This document shows, in pieces, positions 35,171 through 43,466 of a DNA stretch of 64,000 nt (the stretch's first letter is position 1; the number at the start of each line of letters is the position of its first letter). The position numbers and the translations under genes were made by a program. The stretch comes from Synergistaceae bacterium. GTDB taxonomy: Bacteria > Synergistota > Synergistia > Synergistales > Synergistaceae. Below the pieces are notes generated by a model that was not told the origin of the DNA, searched no databases, and saw only the letters and a list, made by a program, of their open reading frames with translations. Location of the stretch: the NCBI GenBank assembly GCA_021372895.1, contig JAJFTP010000066.1, positions 1 to 64,000 on the forward strand. The letters are read 5' to 3'.

Positions 35171-35201
35171 AGTGAAAATTTGAATAAGCGGTTGCATATG
35201 G

Positions 35202-35801
35202 ATGGTGAGCGGGATGAAGGTCACGATGCAGGATGTTGCGAAAGAGGCCGGTGTAGACAAGGCGACAGTGAGCCGTGTACTGAAAGGTGACCATCGCATA
35301 TCTGAGAAGACCAGGATGAAGGTCATAGAGGCTGTGCGCAGATTAAACTACCGTCTTGACCAAAATGCGCGTAACCTTTCGACTAACAGGAGCGGGCTCG
35401 TGGGTGCTGTAATGAGTGAGTTCAACACTATATGGTTTGCCCCTTTTGTTGCCGGCCTTGACCGCGCTATCGCAAACTCTGAATATGAGCTTGTCTTAAA
35501 GTGTACTGATGGTAACCCTAAGCGTGCTGTCCGTGAACTTGGCAAACTGCTTGACCGGAGTGTCGAGGGGATTATCTGGGCCGATTCTAAAAACGGTCCT
35601 GAGTGTGTTTCTGTGCCTCTGGTGACGCTCGGTTTCAAAATGGGGGATTATTTCTCCGTACTTTTTGAATCCGGACAGACGGTGCCGACATTTGAGACGG
35701 GTGTGCTTGCCGGCAGGTTTTTGCTCAATATAATATCAGGCAAACCTGTCCCTTCACGGGATATAATAATCAGCACAGCAGGGGCGGCAGAGGTATGCTG
35801 A
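35202..35801 (+). CDS. LacI-type regulator with drastically shortened effector domain
   Basis: The N terminus is a canonical LacI helix-turn-helix and hinge: MQDVAKEAGVDKATVSRVLK, then RLNYRLDQNARNLSTNRSG. The start of the periplasmic-binding-protein-like domain follows (VGAVMSEFNTIWFAPFVAGL). After about residue 150 (PLVTLGFKMGDYF) the sequence jumps to what is normally the last 30-40 residues of a LacI protein (AGRFLLNIISGKPVPSRDII). The protein has 199 residues instead of about 330, so some 130 residues of ligand-binding core are missing while the reading frame stays open. It probably binds DNA but cannot bind a sugar in the usual way. It overlaps the substrate-binding-protein gene and is likely the operon's own regulator. 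Starts at 35198, 35202 and 35214 are all possible. Confidence 0.8.
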   Translation: MVSGMKVTMQDVAKEAGVDKATVSRVLKGDHRISEKTRMKVIEAVRRLNYRLDQNARNLSTNRSGLVGAVMSEFNTIWFAPFVAGLDRAIANSEYELVLKCTDGNPKRAVRELGKLLDRSVEGIIWADSKNGPECVSVPLVTLGFKMGDYFSVLFESGQTVPTFETGVLAGRFLLNIISGKPVPSRDIIISTAGAAEVC

Positions 35802-37495
35802 TGTACGAATGGAAGCGGAGCGTTGCAAGTTTTGTATGCGTGTTCCTCCTTCTTGTACTGTCTGCGCCGTCAGCCCGCGCTCATGCAGGGAGGCTTGATC
35901 TCAGCAAGGTCTATGGCCCGAGGATAGAGAAGCTCTGTATGGTGATCATAGCAAACGACGACGCTAAGATACTTGCGGCTGAAAAGGGCGAGCTTGACAT
36001 CATAAGCGACATAACGCGTCCGTCCGATATAGACAGACTCAGCCGTGACCCTAAACTTGAGATGTCGCTCGCGCGCGGGTCCCACGCATTTTTTCTTCTG
36101 CTCAACAACAACTCCGAACCATGGAACGATAAGCTGGTCAGGCAAGCTGCGGCCGAGGCTATAGACCGCAACAATATTGTACGTACAATATTCTCCGGCT
36201 ATTGCGAACCTATAAACAGCTGGCTGCCGCCGGTCTCTCCATGGGCGCTGCCCGACAGCACTAAAAATATCTACAACCGGAATGAGGCGCGCCGCAAGCT
36301 CAGAAATCGGGGCTACACATGGAACGTTGCCGGCAATCTGGTAGCGCCCGATGGCAAACCGCTTAAGAAAATGAAGCTGCTTACGCCTCTTGCACGCGTT
36401 GCCCCGACTACAGCCGAGCTTGCCGAGCAGATAGCGGATTCACTGCATGCTATAGGATTCCCCGTTGAGGTCGAGCCGATGGATTTTTCCTCAATGATAG
36501 CTAAGCTTGACCGGAGGGAATATTCTCTTGCGGTGCTGGCTTGGTCGATGGGGCGCAATCCTGATTCTCTTTATTCTTTTTACCACAGTTCGATGAACGT
36601 GGAGGGCGGCTATAACATGACCGGGACAAGCGACCCTGAGCTTGACGCGGCACTTGTACGTCTGCGCTTTGCCAAAGATAAAAAAAACGCCGAAGCGGCA
36701 TCGGCGGAATCACAGCAGATCCTTTCCCGTCTTGTGCCGTCAATCCCGATATACAGCCGTTTTTCTGTGTCAGCAGTGTCTAAATCATGGAAGAACGTCC
36801 TTACGACGGACAGGATGACTGCCGACAACATATGGACGCTGATAATGGCAGAACCCAAGAACGGTAAAATGCGCCAGTTGAACATGATACTAGCGGAGGA
36901 GCCGCGCAACCTCAACCCTTTTGTGGCGGGCACAGCCTATTCATGGCAGGTGCTGGGGATGATATATGAAAGCCTTATAGGCACGGATCCGTTCACACTT
37001 GAAGATATGCCCGCTCTGGCGGGTTCATGGAGCGTTAAGACTGCGGGGAGCGGTAAGTCGGCCCATACGGAGCTTTCCTTCAAGATACTGCCGGGGTTGA
37101 AATGGAGCGACGGCAGCAAGCTTACAGCGCATGACGTCAGGGCGACGATAGATTTTCTGCGAAAGAATAAAATTCCCCGTTTTTTCGACTCGGTCAAAGA
37201 CATCAGCTCCGTTGAGTCATTCGACGACGGCAGGCTGATTGTGCGTATGAAGGGCATAAGCTACTGGTACCTTGATAATATCGGAGGTCTTCCGTGTATG
37301 CCGGAACGTGTGATAAGCCAAATAAAAGACTGGCAGAACTGGGACCCTATGGATGAAAACGGCAAGTTCGGCCCTGCGGGGCTTATTGGCTCCGGTCCGT
37401 TCATGCTTGACGAATACAAGCCCGGCGAATATGTAATGATGAAAAAAAATCCGCATTACAGGTTGCTTCGCAATATGAGAGGTGATAATAAGTGA
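35801..37495 (+). CDS. Oligopeptide-type ABC substrate-binding protein, circularly permuted
   Basis: Signal peptide (SVASFVCVFLLLVLSAPSARA) then mature protein. Residues about 38-350 match the C-terminal part of SBP family 5 proteins (RIEKLCMVIIANDDAKILAA, GELDII, VRQAAAEAIDRNNIV, EARRKLRNRGY, then LAEQIADSLHAIGFPVEVEP and IPIYSRF). Residues about 360-560 match the normal N-terminal part (LNMILAEEPRNLNPFV, VLGMIYESLIGTDPFT, FKILPGLKWSDGSKLTAHDV, IGSGPFMLDEYKPGEYVMMK, then KNPHYR). In ordinary members KNPxY directly precedes the RIEKL-like block. Here that junction forms the two protein ends and the ordinary ends are joined inside. The frame is uninterrupted and of normal total length, so it looks functional. 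The ATG at 35801 has AGAGG seven bases upstream. First transport gene of the operon; permease and ATPase genes follow with overlaps. Confidence 0.88.
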   Translation: MYEWKRSVASFVCVFLLLVLSAPSARAHAGRLDLSKVYGPRIEKLCMVIIANDDAKILAAEKGELDIISDITRPSDIDRLSRDPKLEMSLARGSHAFFLLLNNNSEPWNDKLVRQAAAEAIDRNNIVRTIFSGYCEPINSWLPPVSPWALPDSTKNIYNRNEARRKLRNRGYTWNVAGNLVAPDGKPLKKMKLLTPLARVAPTTAELAEQIADSLHAIGFPVEVEPMDFSSMIAKLDRREYSLAVLAWSMGRNPDSLYSFYHSSMNVEGGYNMTGTSDPELDAALVRLRFAKDKKNAEAASAESQQILSRLVPSIPIYSRFSVSAVSKSWKNVLTTDRMTADNIWTLIMAEPKNGKMRQLNMILAEEPRNLNPFVAGTAYSWQVLGMIYESLIGTDPFTLEDMPALAGSWSVKTAGSGKSAHTELSFKILPGLKWSDGSKLTAHDVRATIDFLRKNKIPRFFDSVKDISSVESFDDGRLIVRMKGISYWYLDNIGGLPCMPERVISQIKDWQNWDPMDENGKFGPAGLIGSGPFMLDEYKPGEYVMMKKNPHYRLLRNMRGDNK

Positions 37496-38466
37496 GGAAG
37501 TCATGGCTGTTGCGAAGGGTACTTTCATCGCTGATAGTCCTGGCAGCCGTGCTGGTGCTTAACTTCTTCCTGTTCAGGATCATGCCTGGCGATGCCGTGA
37601 ACACTATCATCGACCCCGGTTTTTCACCGGAGGCAAAGGACAGGCTGCGTGAGCTTTATGGACTTGACAGACCGTTGCTTGAACAGTTTTTTATATATAT
37701 AAAGCAGATGCTGACCTTCAGCTTCGGACTATCCTTCCTCAGCAGAAAGCCTGTATGGGATGAGCTCATATCGAGGCTGCCTGGCACGCTGGTGCTGATG
37801 ACGAGCTCGATGGTGCTTTCGTCTATACTTGGCATCTGGCTTGGTATAAAGGCCGCTCTTAACAGGGGCAGACTTGCTGAGCGCATAGTGCTCCGCGCCG
37901 GAGCGATAACGACCTCGTTCCCCGGTTTCTTTGTACAGCTTGTGCTGCTTATGCTTCTTGCACGAACGTTCCATTTCTTCCCGCTGCGTGGAAGTGTCTC
38001 CGTCCCGCAGCCTCAGGGAACGCTGGCTCTGACTTTTGACTATATATGGCACATGGCGCTACCGGTGCTCTCTCTTACGCTGATCGGTTTCGGGGGGTGG
38101 GCGCTTTATGTGCGCAACCTCATGGTACGCGTACTTGGTGAGGACTTCGTGCTGATGGCGCGCGCGCGCGGACTTTCTGAAAGGCAGGTCGTATATGGCC
38201 ACGCGTTCCGTACGATACTTCCGCCTATACTTACGATACTGCTTATGTCTGTTCCCGGACTTGTATCCGGAGCGGTGATAACGGAATCTGTTTTTTCCCT
38301 CCACGGGATCGGGACTTTTCTTCTTGAAGCGGTATCCGGACATGATTATCCTTCGGCCGGTGCGGCGTTCTATCTGCTGGCGCTGATAACAGTCATCTGT
38401 AATTTCCTGGCAGACATAGTCTACGGCATTGTTGACCCGCGCGTCCGCATAGAGGGCAGGAACTGA
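37492..38466 (+). CDS. ABC transporter permease, DppB/OppB type
   Basis: Inner-membrane permease of 324 residues with six predicted helices. The N-terminal FFLFRIMPGDAVNTII and the DPGFSPEAKDRLRELYGLDRP block are typical of DppB. The cytoplasmic EAA-like loop LMARARGLSERQVVYGHAFR contacts the ATPases, followed by GAVITESVFSLHGIG. The GTG start overlaps the stop of the binding-protein gene, giving tight coupling. The usual length indicates that this subunit is not altered like its partner DppC. Confidence 0.93.
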   Translation: MRKSWLLRRVLSSLIVLAAVLVLNFFLFRIMPGDAVNTIIDPGFSPEAKDRLRELYGLDRPLLEQFFIYIKQMLTFSFGLSFLSRKPVWDELISRLPGTLVLMTSSMVLSSILGIWLGIKAALNRGRLAERIVLRAGAITTSFPGFFVQLVLLMLLARTFHFFPLRGSVSVPQPQGTLALTFDYIWHMALPVLSLTLIGFGGWALYVRNLMVRVLGEDFVLMARARGLSERQVVYGHAFRTILPPILTILLMSVPGLVSGAVITESVFSLHGIGTFLLEAVSGHDYPSAGAAFYLLALITVICNFLADIVYGIVDPRVRIEGRN

Positions 38467-39647
38467 TGGAGACTCTGTTAAGGCGCCGGAGCATAATAGC
38501 TTTTATTATAATATGCATTATCGGGATCACCGGGCCTATGCTTATCGCAGGACATCCATCGGACATAGTCGGAGCGCCTTTCGCAAGGCCTTTATGGTGG
38601 GATCTGAGCCTTCCGGTGACCGTAACTATGGATATAAATCAAGACGGGGCCGGGTTTCGATGGACAAAACTTCCTCCTGCTATATTCGCCGTTACAGGCA
38701 GGGTCAACGCAGACCCGCGGGATCAGGTGAATATAGTCTGGCAGACACCGAAGGGCAAGTATACGATTGCCTCGCTTACAGGACACACTGTTTACTGGAT
38801 CAACATAGATGGACGCGACATGATCTTCAAGCAGGCGCTTGGCCTCCCGCTCATAGGCAGGAGCGTGGATCATCTTTTCCCGTCTCCGGGAAATTACAGG
38901 ATATCAGTGGAAGGAGCCTCATCCGCGGATTTAAGGATTTCTCTTCCAGGGGGAAGGCAGGGTCTTCTTGGTACCGATCAGCGCGGACGTGACGTCTTTA
39001 CTCTGCTTATATATGGCATACGTACCTCTCTTATTGTCGGTATAAGCGCGACAATAATAGCCAGTCTGTTTGGCCTAGGGTTCGGGCTTGCGGCCGGATA
39101 CATCGGCGGGTGGGTCGATGCGCTGATAATGCGTGCGGTGGACATTCTCCTCTCTATTCCCACGCTTCCTATACTGATGGTGCTTGCGGGTATATGGGGT
39201 AAGGGGCTATGGCAGCTTGTACTGATACTCTCTATCTTCTCATGGATGGGCACGGCCCGTTCTGTTCGCGCACTGGTCCTTACAGTCAGGGAGAGCCCCT
39301 GGATAGAGGGCCTTAAGGCCCTTGGGGCAAAGCGCAGCTACATACTGTGGCGCCATCTTGTGCCTGAGACAGCTCCGATCCTGCTTGCCAATGTAGCGCT
39401 TGGTGTCCCCGGGGCTATTCTTGCTGAGGCCGGACTTGCATTTCTCGGACTTTCGGACCCGCGCCTGATATCCTGGGGCAAAATGCTTCATGAGGCCCAT
39501 TCGTTCGGCGCCTTCACTGAAGGCGCATGGTGGCTGCTGCTGCCTCCCGGTATCGGGATAGTGGCGCTGTGTCTGATATTTATGGACATAGGACGCTACC
39601 TCGAGGAACGCATAGACCCAAGGCTCGGGGGCGGTAAAAATGCTTGA
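38466..39647 (+). CDS. ABC transporter permease, DppC/OppC type, with extra extracytoplasmic domain
   Basis: Second permease. Helix 1 (IIAFIIICIIGITGPMLI) is followed by about 110 residues (about 38-150) rich in beta-strand-like sequence (TVTMDINQDGAGFRWTKL, IVWQTPKGKYTIASLTGHTV, SPGNYRISVEGASSADLRIS). The ordinary DppC continuation then resumes: LLGTDQRGRDVFTLLIYGIR, GYIGGWVDALIMRAVDILLS, the EAA loop GLKALGAKRSYILWRHLVPE, and SWGKMLHEA. At 393 residues it is about 100 longer than normal DppC. The insert would lie outside the membrane, next to the permuted binding protein, where it could dock it. ATG overlaps the dppB-type stop; its end overlaps the next ATPase gene. Confidence 0.9.
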   Translation: METLLRRRSIIAFIIICIIGITGPMLIAGHPSDIVGAPFARPLWWDLSLPVTVTMDINQDGAGFRWTKLPPAIFAVTGRVNADPRDQVNIVWQTPKGKYTIASLTGHTVYWINIDGRDMIFKQALGLPLIGRSVDHLFPSPGNYRISVEGASSADLRISLPGGRQGLLGTDQRGRDVFTLLIYGIRTSLIVGISATIIASLFGLGFGLAAGYIGGWVDALIMRAVDILLSIPTLPILMVLAGIWGKGLWQLVLILSIFSWMGTARSVRALVLTVRESPWIEGLKALGAKRSYILWRHLVPETAPILLANVALGVPGAILAEAGLAFLGLSDPRLISWGKMLHEAHSFGAFTEGAWWLLLPPGIGIVALCLIFMDIGRYLEERIDPRLGGGKNA

Positions 39648-40404
39648 TATCCGAGCCCTCACAGTAAGATACACCGGTGGCCGGACCTGCACTGATGCTG
39701 TGCGCGGCATCTCATTTATGCTTGAACGCGGTTCGTTCACCGGGCTGGTGGGCGGATCCGGCAGCGGCAAGAGCACTATGATAATGGCTGCGCTCGGCCT
39801 GCTGCCGAAAGGGACGTCTGTAAGCGGCGAGATACGTTTTAATGACAAAAATATTCTTGCCCTAAAAGAAGACGGACTTCAGAAAATAAGATGGAAGGAG
39901 ATCTCGCTGGTCCCGCAGGGTGCGCTTAACTCGTTTACACCGGTGCTTACGATAGGACACCATATAGAGGAAGTGCTGCGGGTCCACATGTCCATGGAAG
40001 GTCCGGAAGCTGCGGAAAAAATAGGTGCCCTTCTGGAAGAGGTAGGGCTGGATGTTTCGATCAGGAAAAGATACCCTCACGAGCTCTCCGGCGGACAGAA
40101 GCAGCGAGCGGCTATAGCGCTTGCTCTTTCGTGCTCCCCCTCGCTCCTTTTTGCTGATGAGCCCACTACGGCGCTTGATGTGATAACACAGGCAGAGATA
40201 CTCAAACTCCTCTTGAAGCTGAGGGAGGATAAGGGGTTGACTGTGTTTTTTGTGACGCATGACCTCCCATTGGCAGCAACTGTCTGCGACCGGCTGCTTG
40301 TTATGAAGGACGGGCTTCTGGTTGAGGATGGTACGCCCGATGATATAATCACTGATCCTAAACACTCCCATACAAGAGACCTGGTAAGGGCAATGCTGAC
40401 ATAA
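39640..40404 (+). CDS. ABC transporter ATPase, DppD/OppD type
   Basis: Nucleotide-binding protein of 254 residues. Walker A GGSGSGKST near residue 41, Q-loop LVPQGALNSFTPV (typical of OppD/NikD), signature LSGGQKQRAAIA, Walker B LLFADEPTTALD, and H-loop FFVTHDLP. It lacks the long C-terminal Fe-S/peptide tail of some OppD proteins. It works as a heterodimer with the next gene. Its first codons overlap the permease gene and its last base overlaps the next start. Confidence 0.93.
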   Translation: MLDIRALTVRYTGGRTCTDAVRGISFMLERGSFTGLVGGSGSGKSTMIMAALGLLPKGTSVSGEIRFNDKNILALKEDGLQKIRWKEISLVPQGALNSFTPVLTIGHHIEEVLRVHMSMEGPEAAEKIGALLEEVGLDVSIRKRYPHELSGGQKQRAAIALALSCSPSLLFADEPTTALDVITQAEILKLLLKLREDKGLTVFFVTHDLPLAATVCDRLLVMKDGLLVEDGTPDDIITDPKHSHTRDLVRAMLT

Positions 40405-41240
40405 TGGCGGTGGAGATAATGGAAGCAGAAAGGGATAATATACTGAAAGCTGAAAAACTCACAATCTGTTTTAAATCTAAAAACAGGACGCTGCACACTG
40501 CGGTCGATAATATATCGCTTTCTCTAAGCGGCGGAGAGACCCTTGCGATAGTCGGAGAATCAGGAAGCGGAAAGACGACGCTTCTGCGAGCCATTATGGG
40601 ACTTGCGGAAAAAACAGCAGGGAAGGTCTTCCTGTTTGGCTTGGATGTGGATATGTTAATGTTTAGTGAACTTGCAAAATTGCGACGCAGGTGCGGATAT
40701 GTCGCGCAGGATCCGTATGGGGCAATACCACCGGGGCTATCGGCACTCGAGGCGGTTATTGAACCGGAGGTCATTGCCCACTCCGGTATGCCTAAAGAAG
40801 AAGCAAGGATCAGGGCAAAGAAGCTGCTGGCGGAGCTTGGCCTGGAGGGTGAAAGGATACTGAACTCACGTGCGGTCGGACTTTCAGGCGGACAGCGACA
40901 GCGTGTTGAACTGGCCCGTTCTCTCATGCTTGCGCCAGAACTGCTGTTGTGTGACGAGCCGACATCGATGCAGGATGTATCTACTCGCGGCGATATTATC
41001 GAAGTCCTTAAACAGAGGGTGGCGTCCGGAATGGCCATGATATTTGTCACGCATGACCTCTTACTGGCGGGGCGTGCCGCTGATAGGATAATGGTGATGA
41101 AAGGCGGTAAGCTCTGTGAGGAGGGGACGACAAAATCAGTGCTCAACAGCCCTTCGCATCCTTATACTGTTGCGCTGATAAACGCTGTGCCGCGTATTAC
41201 AAGCAAGGGGATCTGCAAAGCAGCAGCCATAAAACCATAA
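40404..41240 (+). CDS. ABC transporter ATPase, DppF/OppF type
   Basis: Second ATPase, 278 residues. Walker A GESGSGKTT near residue 49, Q-loop YVAQDPYGAIPPG, signature LSGGQRQRVELA, Walker B LLLCDEPTSMQD, H-loop FVTHDLLLAG. The usual aspartate after the Walker B proline-threonine block is kept as MQDVS. The C-terminal SPSHPYTVALINAVP is the OppF-type tail. Last gene of the operon. The downstream mscL has its own ribosome site 90 bp away. Confidence 0.93.
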   Translation: MAVEIMEAERDNILKAEKLTICFKSKNRTLHTAVDNISLSLSGGETLAIVGESGSGKTTLLRAIMGLAEKTAGKVFLFGLDVDMLMFSELAKLRRRCGYVAQDPYGAIPPGLSALEAVIEPEVIAHSGMPKEEARIRAKKLLAELGLEGERILNSRAVGLSGGQRQRVELARSLMLAPELLLCDEPTSMQDVSTRGDIIEVLKQRVASGMAMIFVTHDLLLAGRAADRIMVMKGGKLCEEGTTKSVLNSPSHPYTVALINAVPRITSKGICKAAAIKP

Positions 41241-41340
41241 AAGGCGTATATATAACTTTTGAGTCAGGATGTGCCTCTGTATGTTCATCGGTCTGTAATG
41301 TTGCAGGAGGTAAAATATACATGAACGGGAGGATGTTATT

Positions 41341-41449
41341 ATGTCGGTGATGCAGGATTTCAAGAAATTTGTGATGCGCGGCAATGTTCTCGATATGGTT
41401 ATCGGTGTCATTATTGGTGCCGCTTTTGGCAAGGTGATAGCTTCGCTAG
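41341..41449 (+). pseudogene. mscL: mscL, 5' part (interrupted by IS1182-family element)
   Basis: Encodes [20 protein letters not shown] then [12 protein letters not shown], the N-terminal helix and first transmembrane segment of the large-conductance mechanosensitive channel. GGGAGG lies eight bases before the ATG. Reading stops making sense exactly where the IS terminal repeat begins. Joining 41449 to 43037 restores the frame (SLVSDILMPPIGM) and a 143-residue MscL. Confidence 0.93.
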
Positions 41450-43032
41450 CAGTCTGTCGGGGATTACCTGGGAAATGATACCATTTAATCCCTCCCTCAA
41501 CGTTTTAAACGTCTTTTTCAGGTTATTCGCCCTGCAGTCTTCTTCTTTCTTCGCGGTCTGATCTTAATTTAAGGCGGCTTCATTCATCAGAACATGTAAT
41601 CTCTTTATGTTCCATGACAGGCATACCAACTGCCATTCAGATCGGACCGCTTCCAGTCCACGGGAAAGAAACTGACGGAAGCCCAATACATTCTTGATGA
41701 TGCCGAATACTGGCTCTATCGTGCATTTTCTTCGTGAAAATATCTTACGCCCCTCTTTGCTCTTGAGCCTGTATTTCAATCGCTCCGTCGCCCTCTTCGC
41801 CACTTCAGGCTCTGATTCTGTAAATCGCTCGATAATACCCTGGTTATGCGACACCCGTCCAAGAGCTATGAAGGGCGTGATGTTTCTATCTTCACAGGCT
41901 TCCACGTTGGTCTCGCTGTAATAGCCCGCATCAGCCAGTATTTTTTGCACTTCGGGCAGATCTTCGGGCAACTGATCAATGGCTTCAAGCATCGGAATTA
42001 ATTCCTGTCTGTCATTGGGATTTTGAGTCACATTGGACACTACTACCAGAAGAGTTTCGTTATCGACCGCCGCCTGTGCGTTGAAACACTGTTCAAAACC
42101 ACCGCCCGATATTGGCATGATCCGAGAATCTCCGTCCGTGAGATTCACCTGATCCTTTGCCCGCGGCTCAGGCCCTTCGGGAGCGGCGGGAGCTCTGCCG
42201 CGGCTCTTCTTTCCTGTCTCCTGCTCGCGCTTTGCGCGAGACTTGAGTTTATCCTCATATTCTTTCTTTTCTTGCTCGTAGCGATCTGACGCACGACGTT
42301 GGATCTCTCTCTTTGCCGCCTGGATCGCAACAATTCGCTCGCTTCGACGTGAAAGTTCCTCCGGAATGTCAAGGTCTTCAGGAAGACTGGCGTTGTCCGC
42401 TTCTTCAGCCATCTTCAGCAATTCTTTCACCTCGGACTGAAGCCGCTCCTCAAGCTCGCAGGCGTGACCGTAGCTCATTGCCGAGTGCTTTGACGCGTTT
42501 GCGTGAACTTTTGTCCCGTCGATACTAACTGTGCCAAGTTTGAGACAGCCGACTTGATCCGCCGTCAACAGAATCTGCGTGAACAGCGAGCCAAGCTCAG
42601 GCAAAAACCTTTTACGGAAATTGGATATGGTGTCGTGGTCAGGATGCATGTTGACCGCTATATATCGAAAGGCGACAGAATCGTAGGTTGCACGCTCTAT
42701 TTTTCTGCTTGAAAATATTCCTGTCGCATATCCGTAAAAGATCAAGGCGAGCAACATCCTCGGGTGATACGCGGCAACTCCGCCTTTGCGATAAGCCGAT
42801 TCAATCGTACGAATATCAAGACTGTCGACGAGCTCGACAACAAATCTGGCAAGATGATCTTCAGGAAGCCATTCATCAACTGATTCAGGGAAAAGATACT
42901 TGCTATTCCTGTTAATATCTCTGAAATTCCTACTCATGTCAAATCACCCTTAAACACTGATATTACTGATATTTTAGCATGTTTCATGTGATCTGGGGGA
43001 ATGCTGTAAGAAAGGCTAAATCCGACAGACTG
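41450..43032. mobile_element. IS1182-family insertion sequence (1583 bp)
   Basis: Ends are 11-bp perfect inverted repeats CAGTCTGTCGG (41450-41460 and 43022-43032), with weaker similarity beyond. The element is flanked by a 4-bp target duplication CTAG (41446-41449 and 43033-43036). It carries one intact transposase on minus. IS1182-family elements often insert into palindromes, and CTAG is one. The intact transposase and exact duplication suggest a recent insertion. Confidence 0.95.
41564..42937 (-). CDS. IS1182-family transposase
   Basis: DDE transposase of 457 residues. The N terminus (PESVDEWLPEDHLARFVVEL, RMLLALIFYGYATGIFSSRK, then HPDHDTISNFRKRF) is the DUF772-type domain. The catalytic core includes VSIDGTKVHANASKHSAMS (first Asp), NAQAAVDNETLLVV, LADAGYYSETN (second Asp), and the C-terminal EPVFGIIKNVLGFRQFLSRG (Glu). 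A central charged stretch of about 80 residues (EQEKKEYEDKLKSRAKREQE) is an insertion typical of the family. The gene appears complete, reads opposite to mscL and has no frameshift, so it should be active. Confidence 0.95.
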   Translation of the reverse strand: MSRNFRDINRNSKYLFPESVDEWLPEDHLARFVVELVDSLDIRTIESAYRKGGVAAYHPRMLLALIFYGYATGIFSSRKIERATYDSVAFRYIAVNMHPDHDTISNFRKRFLPELGSLFTQILLTADQVGCLKLGTVSIDGTKVHANASKHSAMSYGHACELEERLQSEVKELLKMAEEADNASLPEDLDIPEELSRRSERIVAIQAAKREIQRRASDRYEQEKKEYEDKLKSRAKREQETGKKSRGRAPAAPEGPEPRAKDQVNLTDGDSRIMPISGGGFEQCFNAQAAVDNETLLVVVSNVTQNPNDRQELIPMLEAIDQLPEDLPEVQKILADAGYYSETNVEACEDRNITPFIALGRVSHNQGIIERFTESEPEVAKRATERLKYRLKSKEGRKIFSRRKCTIEPVFGIIKNVLGFRQFLSRGLEAVRSEWQLVCLSWNIKRLHVLMNEAALN

Positions 43033-43359
43033 CTAGTCTCAGATATACTCATGCCGCCCATCGGGATGCTTCTTGGCGGAGTAGATTTCTCCGGTCTGTT
43101 TATCAATCTTTCAGGTACCCACATAGCGAATCTTGCGGATGCAAAGGCTGCAAATCTGCCTGTTATCGCTTACGGTGTATTTCTCAATACTGTAATATAT
43201 TTTCTCATTCAGGCAGGGGCTGTTTTCGTCCTCATACGCTTTGTGAATAAACTTACGCCCCCTAAGCCGTCTCCTGTACCCAAACGCAAGTGTCCATTCT
43301 GCATCTCGGAGATTGACGACAATGCGACGCGCTGTCCGCATTGCACGTCGCAGCTGTGA
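43033..43359 (+). pseudogene. mscL: mscL, 3' part with C-terminal zinc ribbon
   Basis: Continues MscL from the duplicated CTAG: SDILMPPIGMLLGGVDFSGL, the periplasmic loop, then the second helix VIAYGVFLNTVIYFLIQAGA. It ends with a zinc ribbon, CPFC then CPHC. An ATG inside the IS end (42979) opens an in-frame fusion (MFHVIWGNAVRKAK before SDRLLVSD), so an N-truncated protein lacking helix 1 could be made, though it would not form a normal channel. Confidence 0.9.
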
Positions 43360-43409
43360 TCTCGTTCTGCTTGCCTGTACTATTATGCCACAGGCTCAAA
43401 CAATCAATA

Positions 43410-43439
43410 AGCCGGCGCTGTAAGTAACCTGCGCCGGCT
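43410..43439. terminator. Bidirectional hairpin between mscL and the V-ATPase operon
   Basis: AGCCGGCGC pairs with GCGCCGGCT around a 12-base loop. It ends the V-ATPase operon on minus (tail TTATTG) and mscL on plus. T-runs are weak. Confidence 0.7.
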
Positions 43440-43466
43440 GTCAGATCCATATATTTATCTCTTGAG

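Noticed and set aside
42979-43359. Independent gene of 126 residues
   Set aside because: Its first codons lie inside the IS end and the rest is the mscL 3' half in frame; it is a by-product of the insertion.
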